Source of the DNA: Actinomucor elegans
Lineage: Eukaryota; Mucoromycota; Mucoromycetes; Mucorales; Mucoraceae
Direction of reading: 5' to 3'
DNA length: 64,000 nt
NCBI GenBank assembly: GCA_026027325.1
Contig: JAMSLZ010000001.1
Coordinates: forward strand, 1,178,001 to 1,242,000
This document shows, piece by piece, positions 50,504 to 61,624 of this stretch. Under the pieces are notes generated by a model. It made no database searches. It was given only the letters and a program-made list of their open reading frames with translations, and had not been told where the DNA came from. The position numbers were made by a program, and so were the translations under genes. The stretch's first letter is position 1, and each line of letters opens with the position of its first letter.

Positions 50504-50818
50504 TGTTATATCGAATATAATAAAGACCGTAAAAATAACCAGACTGATAAAACGAATTGATTTATTAAAGCATTAAAATGATGAGCTATTTATACAAAAT
50601 TGAAGTTCGGATTTAACTTGATATTATAGACGATTGAGTTAGTCAAAGACTGCGCTCATGGAGTTAACAAGGATTTATAGTAATCCATTCTAGTACGACT
50701 TTATATTCGGTGATAAATAGTTTATAATGAAGGTTAGTTGCACTAAGCATTGATTTCCATATATATCTCTTAACCGACGTTACAAAGTTGTCAAAGCACA
50801 AGCTGAGTATAAGCATTG
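50504..50818 (-). repeat. Gypsy-A-type LTR, inverted and truncated
   Basis: TGTTATATCG...AAGCATTG, the inverted Gypsy-A LTR lacking its last 50-60 bp, which are replaced by LTR family Z. Confidence 0.88.
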
Positions 50819-51127
50819 TGTTATGTTTGCACAGTGAAATAATAAAGAAGACTAAAAAGAGTACTTTTTGAGACTGTGCTTTATTAACAAAGATGAATAT
50901 AAAGATGAAGATCCTATAACTATGTCTAAACTAAACCTATTTATACTAATCGTCTATCTAAGTGTGGTGAAGAGGATTTAAGAAGATGTTATGTTATAGG
51001 TCTATGTTCTAGATATATATCCATCTGAGACATGAATCTTAAACATATCAACTCGTAAGTGCTTCCGTAAAGATGAGATTGATAATGAATAAGTTATTAT
51101 TCATACAATAGTCTCTATTCTATAACA
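50819..51127. repeat. LTR family Z (309 bp)
   Basis: TGTTATGTTTGCACAG...CTATAACA. A single copy in the window, with no matching 5-bp TSD because its left flank is a different LTR. It cuts Gypsy-G Pol. Non-coding. Confidence 0.65.
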
Positions 51128-52777
51128 ATGTGAATACTTTTCTGAGCAAGTACAATCTTTTCTGGAGAAAGTTGAAGATTTGCGTTTGTGAGGCGACGGA
51201 TAACTTCGGCTACACAATCAGTATGATGTGCTAGAGAATCATTGGTACTGATGCAAATGTCATCGATATAGATCGTTACGTAAGGAAGGTCACTGAACAA
51301 GTTAGTTAAGGTCCTTTGTACCAAATTAGCAATAAAGGAAACACCGAAACATACTTTGCGAAAAGTATATTGCAAGTTAGTAAAAGGACACATAAAGTTT
51401 AACTTGCTTTTGTGAGCAGGGTCAACGAGGAAGCTAGTGAAGCAAGAATGGATATCGATACTAGTAATGATTTTGGCATTACTTAAGCGTTCATGGATGT
51501 CCGAAATGAGAGGTATATTGTACTTATCCGTACTAATAAGAATCGAGTTTAACTCACGAACGTCAGCTACTACTCTAGGTTTCTTAAACGAATAGATACC
51601 ATCAGCATTTTTCTTACTAACACATAGAAGGGGAGAATTAAAGCCGGTGTGACTTTGTGCAATTTCTATTACACCTTCATTTTTCCAAGTTTCAATTTGA
51701 TCTAATACGGATTGCTTGTAGGCAATAGGAATTGGGTATGGCTTACGGTAAGCTACTTTACCGGGTTGCGTTTCCAATTGTACTATTGCGCCAGGCAAAT
51801 TGCAGTAGGTATTCTTCAAATCGATATTAGCGTTTGCAGCTAACAGTGGTTTAAGTTTAGATTGCATCAATTGGCGTTCATCAGCAGTACCAAAAGGACT
51901 ATTATTAGGTTTGATATCTTCAGGATCGATTGGTGATGGCAATGCAGGACCAGTATGATCATCCCAAGTTGATACCAACCCAGTGATAGCGATGTTAAGA
52001 AGAGGCATAATGTCAAGACCAAATAAAATAGGCGCACTATCGTCCTCTGTATAGAAATCAAACAATTCAAATTTATGCTTCAATTGTATTTTATTGTACA
52101 AAATGTTCAAAGAAGTATAACCAATCCTCTAGGTTGTTGCGTGTTAACATGACCAAGCTGAACCGTACCAGATGAAGGCGTAAAGCCAACACCAAGAGAA
52201 CGAAAGAAGCGAGGAGAACATATGCTGAACGTACAGCCTGTATCCAAGTATGCGTAGACGCGAATGTTCTGCACAACAATAGGTAAAAGAATCGCATTAG
52301 ATCTTTGTTTGGGTAAATTTGAAAATATGGTTGACTTACAAAGTTGTGCCTGGACGGCTGCGTGTTCATCGATATTCATGTGTTCCTGAACAGGAACAGC
52401 AGAAGATGAAGAGCTAACTTCGGAATTGAATGGAGTTACTGCGGGAGCAACTGTCGATAGGTTCGAGGCCGGAGCCAACGAAGCAGAAGATGATGCAATA
52501 GCACCAGAAGAACCAAAGGCACGAGAAGCAGCACCTGCAATACTCATCATCCCAAAACGATGAGTTGGTCCTTGATTGGGATCGTTACGCACAGCAGTAT
52601 TGCAACGATGCTGGCGTGTCCAACCAGGAGCTCCACACGAATGACAAGTACGATTGTTAATAGGAACTTGACTTGAAGAAGGCAAAGAACCGGAAGCAGC
52701 AGCAAGAGGTTGCTGGTTAGCAATAACAGATGACGCACGAGAGATATAGCCTTACAATTGGCAGTATCATGGGTATT
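51128..52777 (-). pseudogene. Gypsy-G Gag-protease-RT relic
   Basis: Two overlapping frames: 52107-52685 with a zinc knuckle (CHSCGAPGWTRQHRCN) and protease (YLDTGCTFS), and 51128-52110 with reverse transcriptase (SIDIHSCFTSF, YIDDICIS). They meet near 52107 in different frames, so there is a frameshift. Another shift is likely near 52735, where NCKAIS and ASSVIANQQ fall in different frames. It ends at SIHI where LTR Z begins; the upstream Gag is cut at 52777. The RT is the closest relative of Gypsy-A in the window. Confidence 0.88.
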
Positions 52778-53009
52778 TGTTGTAAACATGACTTGTTCAG
52801 TGTCCGTCACCAATCAGGTCAATGTTCGACAATGCTTATACTCAGCTTGTGCTTTGACAGCTTTGTAACGTCGGTTAAGAGATATATATGGAAATCAATG
52901 CTTAGTGCAACTAACCTTCATAAACTATCTATCACCGAATATAAAGTCGTACTAGAATGGATTACTATAAATCCTTGTTAACTCCATGAGCACAGTCTTT
53001 GACTAACTC
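52778..53009 (+). repeat. Gypsy-A-type LTR, truncated
   Basis: TGTTGTAAACATG... to ...TTGACTAACTC, cut by a Gypsy-B-type LTR fragment at 53010. Confidence 0.9.
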
Positions 53010-53290
53010 TGTTGTAAAGGTGGTAGATAAAGATTTTGGAAGATAGAAATACTTTTAAAACTGTGGATAGTTTTTTATTATAGATCAAGAATTGATTAAC
53101 TGGTCAAAAGGTGATAAAACGCATCTCTTATATACTTTTTCTCGATCGGTACTTGATTCTAAATTCATATTACGATTTGCCAGGAACAAGGTTGGACTGC
53201 GTATAAAGAAGACCAGGGATAATAACCAAATGAGCGGACCAAGATTAGCGGCGAGGAGTGTCGGGATCAATATATCCAAAGGTAATAGTA
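53010..53290 (-). repeat. Gypsy-B-type LTR fragment
   Basis: The first 281 bp of the Gypsy-B LTR as read on the + strand, with few differences, ending within AAAGGTAATAGTA. Confidence 0.9.
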
Positions 53291-53920
53291 ATAAAATATA
53301 AAATAAAGAAACCAAAGTATTTAGAAAGAGTCGATATAAAGCAAGGTTGAAAGTATAACAGATGAGACCAAAGTAGTAAAAACAGCTATTCGAAATCAGT
53401 AGCCAATGATATCAAGGATATAGAAAGCTCGTCCGCAACCAATAACCAGTAGAAGAAATTTGTACCTCCGTTATCCAATAAAGTTACTAACTGGGATTAA
53501 AAAAAGAAGCTATTTTCACCAGCCGATATCGCTACTACACCACGTTTCACAAGTGTCGCGCCAGACGAATTAATGCAAGACGTTCCGCTGCATTTAGAAG
53601 TACGACTCCAAAAGGCACAAAAGAGGAAAAGGCATTTCAAACCGATTTTACAAAATGTCAGGAGACGAAAAGACATATAAAGTTTATCACGCTATTCACA
53701 ATGATATATATATTATTAAGCATTTTTATCGTCATATATTGTATAATTTAACATATGATTTATAACAAACATATAACATTCAAAATAGTATAAATAGCCT
53801 TTAGAACGCATCAAAATAAACATTATCTCTTATCTTATAAAATAATTCCAAGTCCTGTACTTACCTCAAGTTATATTCAATTATTCTATTGGCTGCGTGA
53901 TTTCAAAACACGTGATCTTC
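53291..53920 (+). other. Unassigned stretch with a short Lys/Arg-rich reading frame
   Basis: No known element recognised. From about 53510 to 53680 an open frame (LFSPADIATTPRFTSVAP... HLEVRLQKAQKRKRH... RRRKDI, stop at 53678) looks protein-like and basic. It lacks an upstream ATG and could be a last exon or a retrotransposon relic. The remainder is AT-rich with no supported gene. Confidence 0.25.
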
Positions 53921-56383
53921 CACTGCAAATTTTATCTGATTAAACATATGTAGAATTACTGTGAAACTAGTAGTTTTACAGTGTTTTCAAAGTGATTCTA
54001 CATATGTAAAACTCCTAGTTCTACAACTAAGAATTTGGTATGTTCTACAGTTGTAGAATTACTGTAAAACTCGTAGTTTTACAGTTTTTACCCCACCTTA
54101 ATCTCCTGGTTTTACAGTTGTAGAACTACGAGTTTTACAGTTTTTACCCCACCTTAATCTCCTGATTTTACAGTTGTATAACTACGAGTTTTACAGTTTT
54201 TACCCCACCTTAATCTCCTGCTTTCACAACTTTGAAATCACTTTAGTATAGAATCATGGCACAATTATTTGTTTCTTATTGGTGGATCATGGCATTAAAT
54301 TCATCTGTAATGCAGCTATCATCATCACTTTTTCAGACCGTTTAATGCAGATTTTTTACAAACTGCATGATAACATTTATCAATGTTTTAATTTTAAGGT
54401 TTGTTTCTTTTATTAAAATGTCAAAAGAAACTACATGTTTCAAAAGTAGTGTAATACGGCATCATTAACAGTATTGCTTAATCTACTCTAAATAAATAAC
54501 AATACGGTTCTATATGGCTACCTGCTTATCTGTTTAATGCGAAAAACTAAGACCAATAAGAGTTGCTAGTTGGTAGCCTTGATATATGCATATCAGATAC
54601 CTAAAAATTGAGCGGTAAACCTAGAAGTGCATGCTGCGAGGCAAACTAATATAATAATAAACGATAATGAGAATACTTATCAATGAAAATGAAAGAAAAG
54701 TTAACTGGTATTTTATCTCTTACCTGACACTTATTCTACCTTTATTGCTATAAAGAAAGAAAAAGATCATTCCCTAAATAAAGATCTGCTATTTCCTAAG
54801 TATTCTTGTAATATTAGTATGTATTTCGATTAAACAAATGTGCTCATTTTTTATATATATGCAATAATACCTTAAACTAATACATATATTTTATATTAAT
54901 TTATATTTTGAGAAGCAGCATGTTTGGTTCAAACTATGATGAGTAGATCAAATAATATAGCGATGAATATACTACAAGCAATGGGTTATATCATAATAAC
55001 TTACCTTTAATGAATTAAATGAAAAAACAAAAGAAAGAGAAAAAACGAGAGAAACAAGAAAGTGTACATTCTTAAATAAAGCAATATGAAACCATTGGAG
55101 GAGTTTTATAACCCATTGATAATGCAGAGGTTTGAATCAAAACATTGTAGCGGGCATAATTATTCATATAGAGAGCTGTGATAGAAGTGCAGTTAGCTAT
55201 TCGTTCAATTTTACAGTGAAACTACTGTACAGCCTATTATTAATAATAAAAGACTAGCAGTAGGAGAATAAGTATCTCGATTTTCTGCCTCGTTAATTAT
55301 TATTTTAGTTGATAAATATTTAATAAGGAAGTATCTCTCAAACATTATATAAAATTGTTAACATTACCAAATAAGCTCAATGATAAATGTAAAAACTCAC
55401 TTCCCTATCAAATGGTCTGTACATCATTCGATATGGTCTTTTTGAACGGTAGAATTCATTTTAATTAGGCGTTTATGCGTGTTTTATTTTATTTTTCAAA
55501 TTGTTAATTTAAAACTACAAAAAATTACAAAAAACTACAAATTTATTCTCTAAACAACTGTATGAAATAAAACTAGATTATAAACAATGACTCTAGAATA
55601 GGCTTTTATTTTTCGAAAAAATAAAGACAATAGAGCCCCATTAGGCGCTAAAAATATGCCCTTTGGAAAAAAAAATTCATTTTGAACATCTCAATGCATC
55701 TCATTCAAATGTCGCATCTGATCTGCAATGTATGTTTGAAATGAACTGTGGAGCTTAATAAACCGTTATTTATGTCAATAGTAACTAGTATTTTATACTT
55801 TTACGGAAGACAGTAGATTGCATACACTAAATGTGAAATAAGGTCTAATGATTTCTAAATCTCTCTTAATTTCATTCAAATGTCGCAATTGGCTCCAGTT
55901 AATTATATTCAAAATAAATAACAGTATATATATTGAAGCATTTATTTAAATCAAAAGTAACCAATGTATATATTTTTTCATTAACTAAGTGGTATCAAAT
56001 TGCGTTATGTATAGCTCTTCATTCAGAGTACTAATCCTACACAGCGAATCAAAAAGAATAAAAATATTTTAAACCCCTCTTAAATATACAAGTTTTAAGG
56101 GCTAAGTGGCACTGAGAATTAAAGCGGTGATTTACGCAAGACGTTACTAATTTCCTTACATAATCAATTATGGTATTGTTGATATCTCGACAACCATTAT
56201 AGCATACTGAACGAAAAAAAAAGTATTCTATATTAAAAAAAAGGCTACTATCCATTTATTAATTAAAATAGCCAATATTTCAACGAAAAAAATAAAACCT
56301 GTAGAACTACTAATTCTACAACTGTAGAACTCCTAGTTCTACAACCTGTAAAAGTACTGTAAAATCAGATAAAATTTGCAGTG
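53921..56383. mobile_element. Non-coding CACTA-like DNA transposon
   Basis: 2463 bp with 21-bp perfect inverted tips CACTGCAAATTTTATC... and 3-bp TSD TTC (53918-53920 and 56384-56386). Subterminal zones are packed with TTTTACAG and TGTAGAA words in both orientations. CACTA/G tips, a 3-bp TSD and subterminal repeats are typical of CACTA/EnSpm elements (family knowledge). No reading frame over about 70 codons looks real, so it is non-autonomous. It contains the repeat shared with 35680-35815. Confidence 0.72.
54065..54222. repeat. 56-bp tandem repeat, about three copies
   Basis: The unit contains ACAGTTTTTACCCCACC and TTAATCTCCTG. ACAG starts fall at 54081, 54137 and 54193, giving a 56-bp period. 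It lies in the left subterminal zone of the CACTA-like element, so it may be an array of transposase-binding sites. Confidence 0.85.
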
Positions 56384-56440
56384 TTCTATTATTAAAAAGT
56401 AAACATCTTTACCATCTGCAAGACTGACACAAGCGCAGCT

Positions 56441-56513
56441 GCCTTGTTAGCTCAGTTGGTAGAGCGTGAGACTTTTAATCTCAATGTCAGGGGTTCGAGC
56501 CCCCTATGAGGCG
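56441..56513 (+). tRNA. tRNA-Lys (TTT)
   Basis: 73 nt without intron. GCCTTGTTAGCTCAGTTGG, anticodon arm TGAGACTTTTAATCTCA with anticodon TTT, T arm AGGGGTTCGAGCCCCCT, acceptor GCCTTGT/ATGAGGC with G-T pairs, discriminator G. A run of T at 56517-56524 is the Pol III terminator. A Gypsy-F-type LTR begins 69 bp downstream. Confidence 0.96.
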
Positions 56514-56582
56514 CGATTTTTTTTGTGCTGTTGATCTGCTAGCCTGCCGGCTTTCTCGAGATCACTTTGGAGGGTATACAGA

Positions 56583-56687
56583 TGTCGTGTGCCGAGATAT
56601 ATGTTTTATAGCCGGTTTCAATAAACGTGTAAAAAAGATTATATATGAGATAAAAAGGTTACACACCAAGACCGCGTGTACCTGACA
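56583..56687 (-). repeat. Gypsy-F-type LTR downstream of tRNA-Lys
   Basis: TGTCGTGTGCCG...GTGTACCTGACA, 105 bp, related to 47586-47728 and followed by the same CTACCTTCCTCCC boundary, here split by LTR Y. The second instance of this family on the 3' side of a tRNA gene. Confidence 0.65.
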
Positions 56688-56696
56688 CTACCTTCC

Positions 56697-57199
56697 TGTT
56701 GTATTCCACCTACTATTTTGCATCGACATAATAGTAAGGAATCAACTGTTCATTTATGTCATACACGGACTCTATCTGATAACCCAATAAGATTAACGAG
56801 GCCTGCATAAATACAAGCGATGTGTCATCCTTAGAACTATTAGCCAATAATCCTTACAAGAAACACGCGGCATCATACTATCGAGTAGTATCGAGTGTAT
56901 CTCAAGATAAGACCTGAATATCGAATAACGCGTGGGTTATACAATTACAACAATGCGTGGTTGAAAGGCTTATTAGTGGCTGCTGGGATTGGACTCCGTT
57001 GTACGGCCATGCGTGCTGATAGATATTGAATGCTACACTATTAAGCTCTGATGAAATGTATATAAAGAAGACTTGATTTTGAATTGTGAATAAACATTAG
57101 AATAACTTTTACTATCAGGATAGCTGATTCCATTTACTGTCTATTCTTTTATTATTGTATTTTAAATTATATCCTTCGTCTTTAGCACCGGATATAACA
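56697..57199. repeat. Solo LTR, family Y (503 bp)
   Basis: TGTTGTATTCCACC...GGATATAACA with 5-bp TSD CTTCC (56692-56696 and 57200-57204), inserted in the Gypsy-F copy. A truncated inverted copy is at 37993-38670. Confidence 0.92.
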
Positions 57200-57220
57200 C
57201 TTCCTCCCAAAAAAAAATTG

Positions 57221-57272
57221 TTATTTTGCTCTAGCAGCACGAGGAATATACCAAGATTTTTTAAGTTTAGCA
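57221..57272 (-). pseudogene. Gypsy-F-type Pol, C-terminal remnant
   Basis: The last 17 codons (LKKSWYIPRAARAK and stop) match the end of the Gypsy-F protein at 47777. The rest is cut by the LTR at 57273. Confidence 0.8.
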
Positions 57273-57636
57273 TGTTGTAAACATGACTTGTTCAGTGTCC
57301 GTCACCAATCAGGTCAATGTTCGACAATGCTTATACTCAGCTTGTGCTTTGACAGCTTTGTAACGTCGGTTAAGAGATATATATGGAAATCAATGCTTAG
57401 TGCAACTAACCTTCATAAACTATCTATCACCGAATATAAAGTCGTACTAGAATAGATTACTATAAATCCTTGTTAACTCCATGAGCGCAGTCTTTGACTA
57501 ACTCTATCGTCTATAATATCAAGTTAAATCCGAACTTCAATTTTGTATAAATAGCTCATCATTTTAATGCTTTAATAAATCAATTCGTTTTATCAGTCTG
57601 GTTATTTTTACGGTCTTTATTATATTCGATATAACA
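57273..57636 (+). repeat. Gypsy-A-type LTR (364 bp)
   Basis: Complete TGTTGTAAACATG...GATATAACA copy. The flanks (a Gypsy-F remnant and a LINE fragment) do not show a matching TSD. Confidence 0.93.
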
Positions 57637-57791
57637 TTGAGATTTAGATACATTCAATTTGCCATTCGATGCTTGTCGATAAACCTCAAAGTGTGTCATG
57701 AGTTGGTGATATTCAGTTGGATTATTCAGGAAAACCAGTAGATCATCCGCATACGCTAAGACTTTCAATTGAACCGTTTCTGGGTGTGGTG
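57637..57791 (-). pseudogene. Non-LTR retrotransposon RT fragment (YADD box)
   Basis: About 50 codons reading TPETVQLKVLAYADDLLVFLNNP... NGKLNVSKS, the catalytic YADD box and following region of a LINE reverse transcriptase. It differs from LINE-N, which has FADD and other flanking residues, so it marks a further LINE family. Cut by LTRs on both sides. Confidence 0.8.
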
Positions 57792-58292
57792 TGTTGTGTA
57801 CGTGGATAGAAAGAGGATTATAATAGAAGAACAGAAGAATAATATCAAAACTGTGGTAAGTCTTTTATTTCAAAATTCAATTTCGAATGATCTTTTTCTA
57901 ATCAGCTAAGAGCTCGTCCTTTTATACTTTTCAGCTTGCTGCGGTTGACTAATGATATTATGGGTATACGTAAGCTAGTAGCTTGTTGACTGCGCGGCTC
58001 ATAGTGACTTTGCTGATATTCCAAGATGATGATGATGGCCGACATACTGCCGTACCATATCGGACTGTAAATAAAGGTAAGCATTTATATCTCGGCATAA
58101 CACTCGATTAGGAATTTGTCTTTTACTGCTATTTCTTGTTTTATAATAAAGCGTAATAATTACACAGTTGTTCATATTCTGGATTCGGGTAATAATGAGT
58201 TACATCTTCAAGCTATTCATAAAGGTGGGCAAATGGCTACCAAAGCCTATACAATCTCTTCTTTACTGATATAATCATGAGCGTTTACAACA
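57792..58292. repeat. LTR family X (501 bp), first arm of an inverted pair
   Basis: TGTTGTGTACGTGG...ATGAGCGTTTACAACA. Its last 20 bases resemble the Gypsy-B LTR end, so it is a related family. The inverted partner starts at 58387. Confidence 0.9.
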
Positions 58293-58386
58293 AAGGTAAT
58301 CAATGATGCTTTAGTATGTATGTGCTACAGCTAGGGCGCACAGGCCTCTAGTCTGTCTGTACTTCAATTATGTGACTATTTCACCA
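58293..58386. repeat. LTR family T fragment
   Basis: The last 94 bp of the 302-bp LTR, ending ATTTCACCA, used as the spacer between the two inverted family X LTRs. Confidence 0.85.
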
Positions 58387-59178
58387 TGTTGTAAACGCTC
58401 ATGATTATATCAGTAAAGAAGAGATTGTATAGGCTTTGGTAGCCATATGCCCACCTTTATGAATAGCTTGAAGATGTAACTCATTATTACCCGAATCCAG
58501 AATATGAACAACTGTGTAATTATTACGCTTTATTATAAAACAAGAAATAGCAGTAAAAGACAAATTCCTAATCGAGTGTTATGCCGAGATAAAATGCTTA
58601 CCTTTATTTACAGTCCGATATGGTACGGCAGTATGTCGGCCATCATCATCATCTTGGAATATCAGCAAGTCACTATGAGCCGCGCAGTCAACAAGCTACT
58701 AGCTTACGTATACCCATAATATCATTAGTCAACCGCAGCAAGCTGAAAAGTATAAAAGGACGAGCTCTTTAGCTGTGCGGTAAAAATTGAATAAAAAGCG
58801 AGTGAATCAGTTAGAACCGTTTTATCGGGTTTTATTGATTCAAAGTGAGTTAAGTTTTTCTATCTAGCTTGTATCTCTTGTATTTATACTTCCAAAGAAA
58901 TGGTCTCTTAGTAACAATCAAAGGTCTTTTTAATCTATGTTCATTCTTCATTAATTGTATTTTCAGCGGTGATTCAAAACTCCCTCTTTTGATGGATAGT
59001 TATTAAATGAATCCCGTCTTTTTAATATAATGTAGAATGTTATATGTGGATTTCACCACAAGCTGATTAGAAAAAAATCATTCGAAATTTAATTTTGGAA
59101 ATAAAAAGACTTACCACAGTTTTGATATTATTCTTCTGTTCTTCTATTATAATCCTCTTTCTATCCACGTACACAACA
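58387..59178. repeat. LTR family X, inverted arm with nested solo LTR
   Basis: TGTTGTAAACGCTC...GTACACAACA, the reverse of 57792-58292, 502 bp once the solo LTR at 58776-59060 and its TSD are removed. Confidence 0.9.
58776..59060. repeat. Solo LTR, family S, internally deleted (285 bp)
   Basis: TGCGGTAAAAATTG...TTTCACCACA with 5-bp TSD AGCTG (58771-58775 and 59061-59065). Compared with 17825-18580 it lacks a central block; the break falls between two CACTTTG-like words. Confidence 0.9.
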
Positions 59179-59203
59179 AATATAATTATGAGCGTTTACA
59201 ACA
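59179..59203. repeat. Gypsy-B-type LTR tail
   Basis: 25 bp ending TTATGAGCGTTTACAACA, the end of the Gypsy-B LTR, directly before the Tc1-2b fragment. Confidence 0.7.
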
Positions 59204-59504
59204 GACTACTAATGAAACATTGCCTATCGGCCTTGTCTTGTTGAAAACGAACATGTTTTGAATCCAACTCATAATAGTCTAAGGTATCTTTAAGTGATGA
59301 CTGAAGTATTTCAACGTACAAAGATGAATTTATCGAGCCTTCAATGATTGTAGTACCATAACCAGGGCCTTTCGCTGTTATACAAGTCCAAAACATGACA
59401 CTACCCCCTTCCTACTGAATTTGGAGATCTAAATAGTGAGGGCGAACAACATCATTTAGCTGAGACCAATAGTACTTAATACCGTCTGAAGCCCAAATGT
59501 TAAC
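59204..59504 (-). pseudogene. Tc1-2b transposase fragment
   Basis: Transposase text MFWTCITAKGPGYG... HVRFQQDKA on the minus strand, near-identical to Tc1-2a, and upstream of it the reading up to KYYWSQLND. The TAG before EGGSV seen in Tc1-2a is here too (complement near 59413-59415). It is cut by LTR debris on the left and by Gypsy-E at 59505 on the right. Confidence 0.9.
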
Positions 59505-59841
59505 TGTCAGGTACTGGCTATACAAGGCGTGGACAGAATATCGACAAGTGTAAGTGGTAAAGGTAAGTTTATTTGAGTAGTAATATGACTAGGGTTAAGA
59601 CTAGGATAATTGACAAAGGTAAAGATGGCTACAAATGTAGATCTTATTTATACCTTTTCAATGATGAAACATGGATTACTTAATCAACTTGGAACATGGG
59701 TCTGATTGGTGATTGTTTCACTGACTGAAACAATCTCACGGTTTCAGATTACGCGTCTGAAACTAGAAACATGAGTCATGGTAACGTGACGTGATGCATG
59801 GATGTCTTGGAAGCACGTGGACTAATGATTGGTTCATGACA
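59505..59841 (-). repeat. Gypsy-E 3' LTR
   Basis: 337 bp, reverse complement of the Gypsy-D LTRs with essentially no difference by eye. The purine tract TAAGAAGGGAGATCA (minus strand) adjoins it. Confidence 0.95.
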
Positions 59842-59853
59842 TGATCTCCCTTC

Positions 59854-61184
59854 TTAGGATCGAGCTCTGTTGAGATTGCTATGGGGTCGACTTGGATGTT
59901 GTACGTGGAATTTCTTGATAAGGTCTTGACAATGGGAGAGGTTCTTGAGTGGTTCCCAGGTACGATCCATTACATTGTATTCTTTCCAATGGACTAGGTA
60001 TTGCAGCTGGTTTCGGTGGATACGTGAATCGATAATTTTTTCTACTTCGAATTCATGGTGGTTATTGACAACAATGGGCGGTAGTTCTTTTGGATGACGA
60101 TCTTGGATTTTATCTTTCTTGAATGGTTCTAATAGGTTTACATGGAAGACTGGATGTATACGCATGGTGTGTGGAAGTGCTAACTTGAATGACCTGGAGC
60201 CTATCTTGGCGGTAATCTTGAATGGTCCTAGACGCTTATGATCTAATTTCTTGGCTGGACGTTGAGTCTTGATATTCTTGGAGGAGAGCCATACGTTGTC
60301 TCCAATATTGTACGTGGGGCTTGGAATGACGTTTCTATTATGAAAAAACGCATGTTTCTCTTGGGCAGTGGCGATGTGGAAACGCATTTCCTCGTGGATA
60401 TGGTGGATGTGTTCTATTCTTTTATCAGCTAGGGTTTGGTTTTTCGTGGTGAGCGGCAATGCTACTGATAGACGTGGGTGGTAACCGTATACTGCATAGA
60501 ATGGTGAAGTATCTGTAGACGAGTGCTTTGAGTTATTGTATGCAAACTGGGCAATAGGTAAGTATTCATCCCAATCGGATTGTTGATAGTTGATGAAACA
60601 ACGTAGATACTGTTCAAGTATAGAATTGACGCGTTCAGTTTGGCCGTCTGTTTGTGGATGAAACGCCGTGGATAACTTTTGCTTGACATTAAGCTTTTTG
60701 AGCATTGCTTGGGTAAACTTGGATGTGAAGACGACTCCTCGATCTGATACAATATCGTTTGGTAGGCCGTATTGGCTAAAGACATGGGTGATGAAGAGTT
60801 TGACAGTTCCTTCTGCATCGATTTGATCAAATGTGGGGACGAAGAGTGCCATTTTGGAGAATCGGTCAACGAAAACGCAAATGGAAGTATATGTATTGGA
60901 CGGTGGTAGCTGCGTTATGAAGTCTACTGAAACGGAAGTCCAAGGAGAGTCGGGGATAGGCAATGGCGACAGTAAACCATAAGGCTTATGATGGTGGTTT
61001 TTGTTGCGTATGCATGTATCGCATCCAGAGACATAGTCCTTGATGTATTTCCTAAGTGTGGGCCAATAGTAGTTCCTGGTAACAAGTTCGTAGGTTTTTG
61101 CTATGCCGAAATGACCTGCAGCTGGAGAATCGTGGCATTCTTCTAAAATGAGTTTCTTGATATGGTTGTTATCTGGTACGCAGA
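59854..61184 (-). pseudogene. Gypsy-E Pol C-terminal part: zinc finger, integrase, chromodomain
   Basis: An open minus-strand frame of about 443 codons. HHCC finger (CHDSPAAGHFG... CDTCIRNKNHH), then HKPYGLLSPLPIPDSPW and the integrase core with D in VSVDFITQL, D in VSDRGVVF and E in GQTERVNSIL. A C-terminal chromodomain (EFEVEKIIDS, YLVHWKEYNVMDRTW) ends the protein. Outside the integrase the residues match Gypsy-D. The upstream part is displaced by Merlin-4 beyond 61184. Confidence 0.93.
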
Positions 61185-61624
61185 TTTAAATATGAAGATA
61201 AGTCTCATAAAATTTCAAACTCAATTAAAAAAAATGTTAGAAAAAAAAAATTGAATTTTTTTATAGTAATAAAATTATGTTCAAAATATATTATAAAAAT
61301 GTTAGTAGAGCCATATAAAAAATTAAAAGAAATATTTGATGACGATAGAAAGGCTTTGTTATACTTAATAAATAATGACTATGTGAATGGATATAAAAAT
61401 TGTAGTAATTGTGGAAAAGATATGACTTTAAATTTAAATAAAAAATTATACGTATGTAGAAATTATAAATGTAGAAAAACTATATCACCATTAGGATGTA
61501 TCCCAAAGGAACTCTCAGGTCCATATTGAAACTCCTACTACCACAAATTTTATTGTTATATGAAAAAATTGAATTTTTTTTACAAATTAAAATTAAAAAT
61601 AAAAAGGATTTAATAAAATTGCAG

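Noticed and set aside
54065..54222. 56-bp tandem repeats as a CRISPR array or telomeric sequence
   Set aside because: The units are contiguous tandem copies without unique spacers and lie in the subterminal zone of a transposon with a TSD.
57792..59178. The paired family X LTRs as the two LTRs of one retrotransposon
   Set aside because: They are in opposite orientation with only 94 bp between them, so they cannot bound one element.
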